Part shown: positions 26,117 to 34,196 of the stretch, piece after piece
Layout: each line of letters opens with the position of its first letter
Numbering within the stretch: the stretch's first letter is position 1
From: Sulfurimonas sp. RIFOXYD12_FULL_33_39
GTDB taxonomy: Bacteria > Campylobacterota > Campylobacteria > Campylobacterales > Sulfurimonadaceae
Direction: 5' to 3'
NCBI GenBank assembly: GCA_001829785.1
Contig: MICF01000010.1
Location: forward strand, 202,964-246,460
DNA: 43,497 bases
Notes under the pieces: generated by a model
What the model was told of the DNA's origin: nothing
Databases searched by the model: none
The model's input: only the letters and a program-made list of their open reading frames with translations
Translations under genes and position numbers: made by a program

Positions 26117-27185
26117 AAAATTCTCTATACCATTTTACAAATTTCTCTACTCCGACATCAAGCGAAGTATCAGGTTTATAACCAAAATCATCTATTAGTC
26201 CTCTAACATCTGCATAAGTTGACGCGACATCGCCTGCTTGCATATCCATAAAGTTTTTCTTTGCTTCTAACCCAAGAGAGTTTTCAAGCGTTTTTATAAA
26301 ATCAAGAAGCTGCACGGGAGAGTTATTTCCGATATTGTAAATTTTATAAGCACACGATGAAATAGAAGGATTTGGAGTGTTTGCATCAAACGCATCTGAT
26401 GGCTTTGCAGGATTATCTATAACTTTTATCACGCCATCGACTATATCGCCGATATAGGTAAAATCCCTGCTCATATCTCCATGGTTAAACACCTTTATAG
26501 ATCTGTCATGAAGTATCGCATCCGCAAAAAGCATAGGTGCCATGTCAGGTCTGCCCCACTCGCCGTAAACGGTAAAAAATCTAAGTCCCGTAGTTGAAAT
26601 ACCGTACAAGTGAGAGTAAGTATGCGCCATCATCTCGTTTGACTTTTTTGTAGCGGCATACAAACTTATCGGGTGGTCTGTATGGTCGCTCGTTTTAAAA
26701 GGCTGAGATTTATTTAACCCATATACGCTAGAACTGCTGGCATAAGCTAAGTTTTTTACGCCGTTATGTCTGCAAGCTTCTAAAATATTCATAAATCCAA
26801 CAACATTGCTCTGAATATATGCATGGGGATTTTCTATTGAATATCTAACACCTGCTTGAGCCGCAAGGTTACAAACAGCGTCAAACTTCTCCTCTTCAAA
26901 AAGTCTGTAGATATTTTGCGTATCTGCCAAATCTAGTTTTATGAATTTATATTTTGGATATCTTGATGATAAGATTGCCGCACTTTGTTCGCAATGACCT
27001 AGCGTGTCGTTTTGCTCACAATAACGAGCATCAATGCCTAGTTCATCAAGTCTTGCATACTTTAAGTTTACATCATAGTAGTCGTTTATATTGTCAAGTC
27101 CGACCACTTCATCGCCGCGCTCAAGCAGTTTTTTTGCCAGATGAAACCCTATAAATCCGGCGCTTCCCGTTACCAATATTTTCAC
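26103..27185 (-). CDS. UDP-glucuronate 4-epimerase with repeat-derived insertion
   Basis: Interconverts UDP-glucuronate and UDP-galacturonate. The 360 residues match the GAE/CapI/LspL family: VTGSAGFIGFHLAKKLLERG, DNINDYYDVNLKYARL, AAQAGVRYSIENPHAY, SSSSVYGLNKSQPF, YAATKKSNEMMAHTYSHLYG (catalytic Tyr-x3-Lys), RFFTVYGEWGRPDMAP and FNHGDMSRDFTYIGDIV. Residues 53-74 (ARYCEQNDTLGHCEQSAAILSS region) are unlike the loop usually found there and appear to be encoded by an inserted dispersed repeat, still in frame. Directly downstream of UDP-glucose dehydrogenase in the operon, it takes the product of that enzyme. Confidence 0.9.
   Translation of the reverse strand: MKILVTGSAGFIGFHLAKKLLERGDEVVGLDNINDYYDVNLKYARLDELGIDARYCEQNDTLGHCEQSAAILSSRYPKYKFIKLDLADTQNIYRLFEEEKFDAVCNLAAQAGVRYSIENPHAYIQSNVVGFMNILEACRHNGVKNLAYASSSSVYGLNKSQPFKTSDHTDHPISLYAATKKSNEMMAHTYSHLYGISTTGLRFFTVYGEWGRPDMAPMLFADAILHDRSIKVFNHGDMSRDFTYIGDIVDGVIKVIDNPAKPSDAFDANTPNPSISSCAYKIYNIGNNSPVQLLDFIKTLENSLGLEAKKNFMDMQAGDVASTYADVRGLIDDFGYKPDTSLDVGVEKFVKWYREFYANK
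26968..27032 (-). repeat. Dispersed-repeat-like element inserted in frame in the epimerase gene
   Basis: On the minus strand the stretch contains CGTTATTGTGAGCAAAACG and then, after a short gap, GTCATTGCGAACAAAGTG followed by CGGCAATCTTATC. These are two imperfect direct copies of the pattern CATTGCGARCRAAG...GGCAATCT, well known from short dispersed intergenic and intragenic repeats of many bacteria. In protein it gives the echo YCEQ...HCEQ. Boundaries are approximate. Confidence 0.6.
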
Positions 27186-27194
27186 TTCTATCCT

Positions 27195-28370
27195 TTAGCT
27201 GTCACTGTTAAATATATCTCTTGTATAGACTTTATCTTTTACATCCATAATAGACTCGCTAAGTCTGTTTGCCACAATTACATCGCTTATCTTTTTAAAC
27301 TCTTGTAAATCTTTAATAACTCTTGATTTAAAGAACTCATCTTCTTGTATAACAGGCTCATAAACAACTACCTCTATACCCTTTGCTTTGATTCGTTTCA
27401 TAATACCTTGAATGGCAGAGCTTCTAAAATTATCGCTTCCGCTTTTCATAACAAGTCTGTAAACACCTACTATCTTAGGATTTTTATTTATAATACTATC
27501 AGCTATAAAATCTTTTCTAGTACTGTTTGCTTTTACTATCGCTTCTATCATATTAGAGGGCACGTCTTTATAGTTAGCTAAAAGTTGTTTCGTATCTTTT
27601 GGCAAACAATATCCGCCGTATCCAAAAGATGGATTGTTATAATGAGTGCCTATTCTAGGATCAAGCCCGATACCTTCTATAATCTGTTTTGTATCAAGAC
27701 CGTGAGTTTGAGCATAAGAGTCAAGTTCGTTAAAGTAAGCTACCCTCATTGCAAGATATGTGTTTGCAAAAAGCTTTATGGCTTCAGCTTCCGTTGAGTC
27801 GGTAAAAAGAATATCAATATCTTTTTTTATAGCACCCTCGGCAAGTAGATTTGCAAAAATTTCTGCTCTTTTGCTCTTTTCACCGACTATTATACGGCTT
27901 GGATAAAGATTATCATGTAAAGCTTTGCCCTCTCGCAAAAACTCGGGAGAGAAGATGATATTATCTGTTTCAAATCTCTCTTTTAAAGAGTTTACATAAC
28001 CTACAGGGATAGTTGATTTAATAATCATCACGGCATCTGGATTTATACTTAAAACATCTGATATTACAAACTCAATTGATTTTGTGTTAAAGTAGTTTGT
28101 TTGGGGATCATAATCGGTAGGAGTTGCTATGATTACATAATCAGCGCCCTTATAAGCCTCATTTTTATCAAGCGTTGCATGAAAATTTAAGTCGTCTCTT
28201 TGCAGATACTCCTCTATCTCTTTGTCTTCTATGGGAGATTTTTTTTCATTTATCATCTGAACTTTTTGCGCAACTATATCGAGTGCTACGACTTCATTAT
28301 GCTGTGATAATAAAATTCCATTGCTTAAACCCACATACCCTGTTCCGGCTATGGCTATCTTATACTTCAT
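27195..28370 (-). CDS. ugd: UDP-glucose 6-dehydrogenase
   Basis: NAD-dependent four-electron oxidation of UDP-glucose to UDP-glucuronate. Features in 391 residues: [20 protein letters not shown] (N-terminal NAD-binding), [42 protein letters not shown], and [15 protein letters not shown] with the catalytic cysteine. The length and SPEFLREG pattern place it with the 388-residue enterobacterial Ugd type rather than the longer WbpA/TviB group. It is the first gene of the minus-strand polysaccharide operon. The ATG at 28370 follows an AT-rich 60-base gap from the GGDEF/EAL gene, so the operon promoter should lie there, but no strong box stands out. Confidence 0.93.
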   Translation of the reverse strand: MKYKIAIAGTGYVGLSNGILLSQHNEVVALDIVAQKVQMINEKKSPIEDKEIEEYLQRDDLNFHATLDKNEAYKGADYVIIATPTDYDPQTNYFNTKSIEFVISDVLSINPDAVMIIKSTIPVGYVNSLKERFETDNIIFSPEFLREGKALHDNLYPSRIIVGEKSKRAEIFANLLAEGAIKKDIDILFTDSTEAEAIKLFANTYLAMRVAYFNELDSYAQTHGLDTKQIIEGIGLDPRIGTHYNNPSFGYGGYCLPKDTKQLLANYKDVPSNMIEAIVKANSTRKDFIADSIINKNPKIVGVYRLVMKSGSDNFRSSAIQGIMKRIKAKGIEVVVYEPVIQEDEFFKSRVIKDLQEFKKISDVIVANRLSESIMDVKDKVYTRDIFNSDS

Positions 28371-28430
28371 TTATCAATTGCCTTATATTAGCTATAATGA
28401 AATTTTATCTCATTAAAACTTTGAATGCAG

Positions 28431-29654
28431 TTATACCTCTACTAGCTCCTCATTTGGCTCACCAAAATAGTATCCTTGAGAATAATCTATGTTCAGCTCT
28501 TCAACCCTAGCCTGAACTTCAGCATTGTGAACATACTCTGCTATAACTTTTATATTGCTTGTTCTACAAAGCAAAACTATAGCTTCAACAATAACCATAC
28601 TCTTTTTATCGCTTAATATATTTTTTATAAATCGCCCGTCTATTTTTAGGTAATCAGGTGAAAACTCTAAAAGCCTAGAGAAGTTTGAACTTCTACTTCC
28701 AAAATCATCAATTGATATCTTAAAACCGTGATTTCTGAGTGAGTCTAATTGAGAAAGAATCGCAGGAGTATCAAGAGTATCAATATCTTCCAATATTTCT
28801 AGTGCGACTCTTGATGGGTTAATATTATATTTTTTTGCATTTTTTAAAAGATACTCTTCTAAATAGTTTAAATACAAATCTGTATTAGTTATATTAATTG
28901 AAAATTCATATTCCGTAGCACTAAACCTTTTAAAGCTCTGTTCAATAACACTTTTTGTAACCAAAGAGAGTGTCCCGGTGAGCCTTGACGCTTCCATAAA
29001 TCTAATTGGCGGAATAAGAATTCCCTCATCATTTATTCTAACAAGACACTCATATTTTTCTATTTTTTTTGTTTTATTATTTATTATGGGCTGATAATAA
29101 GTAACTAATTGCTCTTTTTCAAACGCTTCTCTTATTTTACGCACCCAATGCGTATTCTCTTTTTGTTTTTTTATAAAAATTGAATTTGGATCGTAAATTC
29201 TTGAGTGTCCTCTTCTGTGTTCTCTTAATTCTTTAATAGCTGTCTTTGCATGATTTAACAACTCATTACCATGTCCTATGGAAATACCGATACTTATACT
29301 TACTTTTATGTATATATTATTTGAAATATGTATCTCCGTATGGTCAAAAAAAGAGACCATAGAACTTGCCGCTTCGGAAAGACTATTGTGGCTCAATACA
29401 CTTAATGAAACTAGTACAAATTCATCTGAATTTATCCTAAAAAGTTCACAGTTAAACGGTTTTGCTACTTCTAATAATCTTGCAATTTCCACCAAAGCAA
29501 TATCGCCCATTTCAAATCCATAGGCTCCGTTAATATTGCTAAAATTATCTATGTCAATTAAAAAAAGATTTGCATGTTGGACATTTTGCAAATACTCCAT
29601 AAGAGCAAATCTGTTTGAGATACCGGTTAAAGAGTCATTATATTTATTTTCCAT
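28431..29654 (-). CDS. GGDEF/EAL protein with degenerate GGDEF, probable c-di-GMP phosphodiesterase
   Basis: Cytoplasmic protein of 407 residues with no sensor domain or membrane segment. The N-terminal GGDEF domain (about 1-160) keeps NDSLTGISNRFAL and FLIDIDNFSNINGAYG but has RINSDEFVLV in place of RxGGDEF, so cyclase activity should be lost. The EAL domain (about 165-405) has YECLVRI in place of the EAL signature (the first Glu kept), then NITNTDL, ALEILED, ISIDDFGS, YLKIDGRFI, IAEYVHN and QGYYFG. All main metal and catalytic acidic residues thus appear present, which favours an active phosphodiesterase. The gene follows the transglutaminase-like gene by ten bases, putting it in the flgH transcript. 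Confidence 0.88.
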   Translation of the reverse strand: MENKYNDSLTGISNRFALMEYLQNVQHANLFLIDIDNFSNINGAYGFEMGDIALVEIARLLEVAKPFNCELFRINSDEFVLVSLSVLSHNSLSEAASSMVSFFDHTEIHISNNIYIKVSISIGISIGHGNELLNHAKTAIKELREHRRGHSRIYDPNSIFIKKQKENTHWVRKIREAFEKEQLVTYYQPIINNKTKKIEKYECLVRINDEGILIPPIRFMEASRLTGTLSLVTKSVIEQSFKRFSATEYEFSINITNTDLYLNYLEEYLLKNAKKYNINPSRVALEILEDIDTLDTPAILSQLDSLRNHGFKISIDDFGSRSSNFSRLLEFSPDYLKIDGRFIKNILSDKKSMVIVEAIVLLCRTSNIKVIAEYVHNAEVQARVEELNIDYSQGYYFGEPNEELVEV

Positions 29655-29664
29655 TGTATGTATT

Positions 29665-31167
29665 CTAGTCTTTTTTTATAAAAATATAACTTTGCGGTTT
29701 TATAGATTTGTATTTTGGCATACTCATACCGATATTTGCATCTATATAGGTAGGGTCAGCAATAACGTATTTTTTGTTTCCTGCCATAACATTATCTCCT
29801 TCAATAGGTATATAAATTGCCGTTGACATGTGGTCTTTATACTTTACGCCGATGACGCTTATATTAAACAGTTCTTTAACCAAATATGAAAATAAAATTG
29901 CTCTATCCTCACAATCAGACTTATTAAAGTAGAGAGTCTCTTGTGCAAACATAACTTTTTCTCTGCCGAATTGCTGATCGTCTTGTTCGTATTTAAAAGC
30001 ATTTTGAACAAAATTTAGTACAAAGTTGAGAGCTTCACTCGCATTTTTTCCATCTATATACTTTTTAAGAGATGCTGCTAAATCACGATAAGTTTTACTC
30101 TCTATCGGCGCATTGAAAAAAGTTTCATAATCCGCTTGAGGATAAGAAGACATAAAGTCAATAAGATTTTTATTGTACGTTATAGGCAGTGCATAACTTT
30201 TCCCAAATTGAGAAAAACTCAAAGTTTTACTCTGTGTATTTTCTTCTAAAAGTGGGAGCGTATCTAAAGACAAATCAAGTGCCTTTGTAGAATTAGGATA
30301 ATCTTGTTTATAAGAAAAGACTCTTCCTAGATTCTCTTTGGCGTAATTTGCAACTACGTAATATTTTTTATCTCCAAAACTGCAATTAAGTGTAGAGTAT
30401 ATAATTTTTTCGCTGTAGTGCATCAAAACTACATGTGTATTTGCCAAACCTATTTTTACGGCATACCCCAATTTACTAAAGATAAACCAGCTTAAAAGTT
30501 TTGCATTGTCTTGAGATGTAAAGAGGCTTTGTGAAATTTTTGAAACTAAAAGATAAATGCCCCAATCATTTAAATTCATCATTTTTGAAACTTTTTGTAT
30601 ATCTAATATAAGCGCTTCATATTCACTAGAAGCTGCCGTATTAAAAAAATTTGATATTCCAACCTGATTTTGAGGATAATAGTTTGCTTTTTTTATGCCC
30701 TCTGGAATATCAAATCCTAATTTAGTTCCATAAAAATCAAATATTATATCTTTTGGTTTTGTTTCTAAAGATATTATTATTGTTTGTCTGCCTTTTGATG
30801 TTGCATTATCTTCCGGCAGTTTTTCTTCAACTTTTTTTATCCCCTCAATTTGTATGTTGATTTTAGGACCTGCAGGTTTTATCGCTTGAGGAGTAGTTTG
30901 CAAAATCTCTAGTGGTTTTTTATTTTCATAAAGCGGTGCAGATAAAGATGCTTTGTACGCTCCCCATTCCTGTTTTAAATACTCCCTAAAAGCATTATCT
31001 CTCTCATCTTTATATTTTTTAAAAGAGTCTGATTGAGATTTTTTAAAATCTTTAAAACTCTCTTCGGCACTAAGCGTTGAAAAACAAATTAACAGCCCTA
31101 AACTAAAATGGCCAAGCCGATTTAATAAGTTTTGATCCCCAACCCTCTTGCGTAGCACGTTCAACAT
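29665..31167 (-). CDS. Periplasmic transglutaminase-like cysteine protein overlapping flgH
   Basis: A large protein with a C-terminal transglutaminase-like domain: DCEDRAILFSYLV (Cys), KYKDHMSTAIY (His) and YVIADPTYID (Asp), the full catalytic triad of this fold, at about residues 419, 446 and 471. The segment FSLGLLICFSTLSA is a signal peptide, followed by a charged, aromatic helical stretch. The start is uncertain: ATG at 31200, ATG at 31167 and GTG at 31158 are all in frame and all lie inside flgH. I chose 31167 (500 residues); the overlap is then 65 bases. Such domains in bacteria are proteases, amidases or transamidases. The specific role is unknown; context suggests the cell surface or flagellum. 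Confidence 0.78.
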   Translation of the reverse strand: MLNVLRKRVGDQNLLNRLGHFSLGLLICFSTLSAEESFKDFKKSQSDSFKKYKDERDNAFREYLKQEWGAYKASLSAPLYENKKPLEILQTTPQAIKPAGPKINIQIEGIKKVEEKLPEDNATSKGRQTIIISLETKPKDIIFDFYGTKLGFDIPEGIKKANYYPQNQVGISNFFNTAASSEYEALILDIQKVSKMMNLNDWGIYLLVSKISQSLFTSQDNAKLLSWFIFSKLGYAVKIGLANTHVVLMHYSEKIIYSTLNCSFGDKKYYVVANYAKENLGRVFSYKQDYPNSTKALDLSLDTLPLLEENTQSKTLSFSQFGKSYALPITYNKNLIDFMSSYPQADYETFFNAPIESKTYRDLAASLKKYIDGKNASEALNFVLNFVQNAFKYEQDDQQFGREKVMFAQETLYFNKSDCEDRAILFSYLVKELFNISVIGVKYKDHMSTAIYIPIEGDNVMAGNKKYVIADPTYIDANIGMSMPKYKSIKPQSYIFIKKD

Positions 31168-31825
31168 CTCCCTCTGTTTTATAAAGAATTTTCGCTTCAC
31201 TTATCTGCGAAGAGTTGATTCTGTTACTTTGATCTATATCATAAGGGCGGATAACTCCGCCGATTTGTATAATTTGCTTTTGATCATCTACTAAAATTTC
31301 TCTTTTACCGGATATAAAATAGTTCCCGTTTTGTAAAACTTTAACTATCCTAGCAGAGACAGTAGTAGTAAATGATGCATCTTTTGTAGCACTGCCCTGA
31401 CCTTTATATGCATTATCGCTACTTGCACTAAACCCTACATTTGTAATTCCGTTTACTTTTCCAAGAGCTGAATTAACGGCAGAATTTGTCCCAGCCGGTG
31501 TGAAAGCACCGCCGCTAAGTCCAATAGCATCACTCTCGCTAAGCTGTTTCGAGCCGGTATTTGAACTTTGTGCATTCTCTGAAATTACAACCGTTACTAT
31601 ATCATTTACATGCATTGCCTTATGATCAGAAAAAAGAGGATTATCCCCCTGTCCGAATATACTTCCTACAGACGTAAAATCCTTATTATCTTCTTTTGAC
31701 GGCATCCCCTCAACATACGCAGGAGGCTTAAAATCAATCTCCGGATCTACTAATTTTGCAGTACATCCTGATAAAAAGAGTATAACATAAAAAGGTACCA
31801 ATAATATTAAAAAACGTTTCATCAT
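31103..31825 (-). CDS. flgH: FlgH, flagellar L-ring lipoprotein
   Basis: Outer-membrane lipoprotein that forms the L-ring around the flagellar rod. The 240 residues start with a lipoprotein signal ending in LSGC (cysteine about residue 21). Family features follow: GSIFGQGDNPLFSDHKAMHVNDIVTVVISENAQSS, then AKDASFTTTVSARIVKVLQNGNYFISGKREILVD and the typical IIQIGGVIRPYDID...NRINSSQISEAKI. ATG at 31825 or the adjacent one at 31822. A sigma-54-type promoter lies about 40 bases upstream. It heads a unit with the transglutaminase-like and GGDEF/EAL genes. Confidence 0.95.
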   Translation of the reverse strand: MMKRFLILLVPFYVILFLSGCTAKLVDPEIDFKPPAYVEGMPSKEDNKDFTSVGSIFGQGDNPLFSDHKAMHVNDIVTVVISENAQSSNTGSKQLSESDAIGLSGGAFTPAGTNSAVNSALGKVNGITNVGFSASSDNAYKGQGSATKDASFTTTVSARIVKVLQNGNYFISGKREILVDDQKQIIQIGGVIRPYDIDQSNRINSSQISEAKILYKTEGDVERATQEGWGSKLIKSAWPF

Positions 31826-31859
31826 AATGAACTCTTTGAATTAAATATATTTATTTAGT

Positions 31860-31865
31860 TATAAT
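31860..31865 (+). promoter_or_regulatory. -10 box (TATAAT) of the yqeY-like gene
   Basis: TATAAT lies 35 bases before the ATG at 31901. It directly abuts the divergent sigma-54 element of flgH, so the two promoters share the 76-base gap. Confidence 0.5.
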
Positions 31866-31866
31866 A

Positions 31867-31885
31867 CAGCAAATATAGTTCCATA
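31867..31885 (-). promoter_or_regulatory. Sigma-54 (RpoN) promoter of flgH
   Basis: Read on the minus strand: ATGGAACTATATTTGCTG. GG (plus-strand 31881-31882) and GC (31869-31870) are ten bases apart, the exact -24/-12 spacing, and the element matches the GGAAC-N5-TTGC form used by Campylobacterota rod and hook genes. The flgH ATG is about 44 bases beyond the GC. Confidence 0.75.
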
Positions 31886-31900
31886 AAAGGCAAATCAATT

Positions 31901-32353
31901 ATGAGTATAAGAGAACAAATTAATCAAGACGTAAAAGATGCTATGAAAACAAAAGATAATAAAAAAAGGGATGCGCTTAGGCTTTTAACAAGTGCTTTTA
32001 AACAGATAGAAGTTGACGAGAGAAAAGAGCTAAACGATGAAGATGTTATAAAAATCATACAATCTCAAGTAAAAAGAAGAGACGACTCTGCAGCACAGTA
32101 TAAGGCTGCCGGACGTGATGATTTAATGCAAATTGAACTTGATGAGATAGCTATATATTTACAATACTTACCCGCTCAATTAAATGACGATGAGTTAGAA
32201 TCTGCACTTAGAGATATTATCACAAATATCGGAGCGACAACCGTAAAAGATATCGGAAGAGTTATGGGGAGTGCTTCAAAAGAGTTATCAGGCAAAGCTG
32301 ATGGCAAAAGAATAAACGAGTGTGCGAAGAAACTCCTATCACCCAAAGATTAA
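31901..32353 (+). CDS. GatB/YqeY-domain protein
   Basis: A 150-residue member of the YqeY family, homologous to the C-terminal tRNA-binding part of GatB; its function is not firmly known, and a link to tRNA-dependent amidation is only suggested by homology. Recognisable parts are MSIREQINQDVKDAMKTKDN, ALRLLTSAFKQIEVDE, IKIIQSQVKRRDDSAAQYKAAGR, and the closing GRVMGSASKELSGKADGKRI. The ATG at 31901 has an AAAAGG upstream. Convergent with the SPOR/TPR gene, with eight bases between the stops. Confidence 0.9.
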   Translation: MSIREQINQDVKDAMKTKDNKKRDALRLLTSAFKQIEVDERKELNDEDVIKIIQSQVKRRDDSAAQYKAAGRDDLMQIELDEIAIYLQYLPAQLNDDELESALRDIITNIGATTVKDIGRVMGSASKELSGKADGKRINECAKKLLSPKD

Positions 32354-32361
32354 TTTACATA

Positions 32362-33366
32362 CTACTCTAAATCAGCCACTCTCTTTACAATCGTGTCGTA
32401 TAGAGGGTGAGTATTATCAATGCTTTTTAAAATATCTTTATATATATTTACTGCCTGAGCATTCTTCTTTATATCAAAAAGACGGGCATAAGCATAAATA
32501 TTGTAAACATCGGTAGGATTTTTTTCGTATGCCTTTTTATAAAGTTCCTCTGCCATTTGCATATCTTTATTTTTTTCAAAATAGTATCCGCTAAGCATTG
32601 TTAACTTACCGTTACCGTCTGATTCAATGTATTCTTTCATATCATTATAATAGTTTTTTTGATTACTCTCTACAGCTCCGTATGCATACGAATAAATTAG
32701 TTTATCCTTATGTCTTTGACCTTTTATAACCTCTTTTGCTTTTGAGAGTGTTCCTTGTTTACCATAAAGATAGCAAAGATTATTTCTAGCTTCTTCATTT
32801 GCAAAACCTTTAGAGAGAGCCTGCTCATAATATCTAAGCGCTTCGCCTTCATCCCCTTTCAAATAGGCACTTTTAGCTTTTTGTAAAATATCAGATTTAT
32901 TTAATTTGTCAGATTTGTTTAATTGAGGTTTATTGTTTTGAATATTTTTTCTAGGAATCTCTTTTTTGGGTATCTCTTTTTTATTTTTTTCTTCAAGTTC
33001 TTTATTTACATGTGTTAGCATAGGTTTTACCGTAATGACTTCACTCTTTTTATCGCCTATTAACTCTTTGTTCATTTGCAATTTAGTAGTTTTTACGGCA
33101 AAAGCACCTTTAAATCCCGCTTTTTGTATTTTACTTGCCTGTAGTTTTATTGCACTATATGACGGGCTTTGAAAATATCTGGCTTTATAATAACCATCTA
33201 CTTTATAAAGGTGTGTCTCACTTTTAAACTCCGGTGGAACTCTCTCAAGCAATCTTTTTGCAGTTTCTATGTTGTTATCTGAAAAGAGCTGAACAGTATA
33301 AACATTCGCATCCTCTTTAGCAAAAAGAACCAAACTAAAGCAAAACACAATTAAAAATTTTATCAT
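32362..33366 (-). CDS. Exported SPOR-like and TPR-repeat protein
   Basis: A 334-residue protein with a signal peptide (MIKFLIVFCFSLVLFAKE). Residues about 22-95 form an SPOR-like domain (NVYTVQLFSDNNIETAKRLL ... YKARYFQSPSYSAIKLQASK), which in other proteins binds peptidoglycan. A low-complexity Lys/Glu/Pro linker (about 110-155) follows, then TPR/Sel1-like repeats to the end (AYLKGDEGEALRYYEQALSKG, NNLCYLYGKQGTLSKAKEVI, ELYKKAYEKNPTDVYNIYAY). This suggests a periplasmic scaffold of the cell wall. It lies 44 bases downstream of trpC on the same strand. No named gene is recognised. Confidence 0.75.
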   Translation of the reverse strand: MIKFLIVFCFSLVLFAKEDANVYTVQLFSDNNIETAKRLLERVPPEFKSETHLYKVDGYYKARYFQSPSYSAIKLQASKIQKAGFKGAFAVKTTKLQMNKELIGDKKSEVITVKPMLTHVNKELEEKNKKEIPKKEIPRKNIQNNKPQLNKSDKLNKSDILQKAKSAYLKGDEGEALRYYEQALSKGFANEEARNNLCYLYGKQGTLSKAKEVIKGQRHKDKLIYSYAYGAVESNQKNYYNDMKEYIESDGNGKLTMLSGYYFEKNKDMQMAEELYKKAYEKNPTDVYNIYAYARLFDIKKNAQAVNIYKDILKSIDNTHPLYDTIVKRVADLE

Positions 33367-33410
33367 TTAACCACCTTTATAGAAGAGATTACCATTTTAA
33401 CCAAATACTT

Positions 33411-34196
33411 TTAACCAAACTTTAATTTTCTTAAGGCCTCTTCTTCATTTTTTTCACGCATTAAAGATTCTCCGACTAAAAATGCATCTACTCCAGCTTT
33501 GCTTAAATCTTCAAGCTGACCGTGCTCGTATATACCGCTCTCAGCAACAATAATTTTTCCGTTTGGTATCATAGGTATCAGTTCATATGACAAATTCATA
33601 TTCATCTCAAAAGTTTGCAAATTTCTATGATTTATTCCTATAATATCACTGCCTGCATATATAGCTTTTACCAAATCGCTTTTATCATGTACTTCGACCA
33701 ACGCTTCCATTCCTAAATGTCTTGTGTAATTAAGAAGTTCTTTTAACTCAGACTTGCTAAGTGCCGCCGCAATCAGTAAAATAAAATCAGCACCGTGAAC
33801 CATAGCTTCTAAAATTTGATATTTTGATACTATAAAATCTTTTCTAAGCAGAGGAATACTAACATATCGTCTAATCTGACCTAAATAATCCAAATTTCCC
33901 TGAAAAAAATGAGGTTCAGTAAGCACTGAAATCGCACTTGCGCCTCCTCTTTCATAGCTTTGTGCTATAGCAATCGGATCAAAATCTTCGCGAATTACAC
34001 CTTTTGAAGGAGAAGCTTTTTTTACCTCTGAAATTATTCTATATGGGTCTTCTTTTGTTGCTTTTAAATACGGAATAACATCTCTTGGTGCTCTTGCATT
34101 AAAAGCCAATGAACGACCAAGCCAATCAAGCGAAAACTCTTTTTCTCTTTTTTGTAAATCTTCTTTTGTTTTTTTAATTATTTCATCCAAAATCAT
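33411..34196 (-). CDS. trpC: Indole-3-glycerol phosphate synthase
   Basis: Cytoplasmic TIM-barrel enzyme of tryptophan synthesis, closing the CdRP ring to indole-3-glycerol phosphate. In 261 residues: [37 protein letters not shown] (catalytic Lys and phosphate site), [60 protein letters not shown], and VAESGI ... [10 protein letters not shown]. All family motifs are intact. It is separated from the other trp genes, overlapping the TPR lipoprotein gene by four bases, a scattered arrangement common in Campylobacterota. Confidence 0.96.
   Translation of the reverse strand: MILDEIIKKTKEDLQKREKEFSLDWLGRSLAFNARAPRDVIPYLKATKEDPYRIISEVKKASPSKGVIREDFDPIAIAQSYERGGASAISVLTEPHFFQGNLDYLGQIRRYVSIPLLRKDFIVSKYQILEAMVHGADFILLIAAALSKSELKELLNYTRHLGMEALVEVHDKSDLVKAIYAGSDIIGINHRNLQTFEMNMNLSYELIPMIPNGKIIVAESGIYEHGQLEDLSKAGVDAFLVGESLMREKNEEEALRKLKFG

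Noticed and set aside
28431..31167. Direct identification of the pair as LapG and LapD
   Set aside because: The GGDEF/EAL protein has no membrane or periplasmic part and the transglutaminase-like protein is far longer than LapG; only an analogy is justified.
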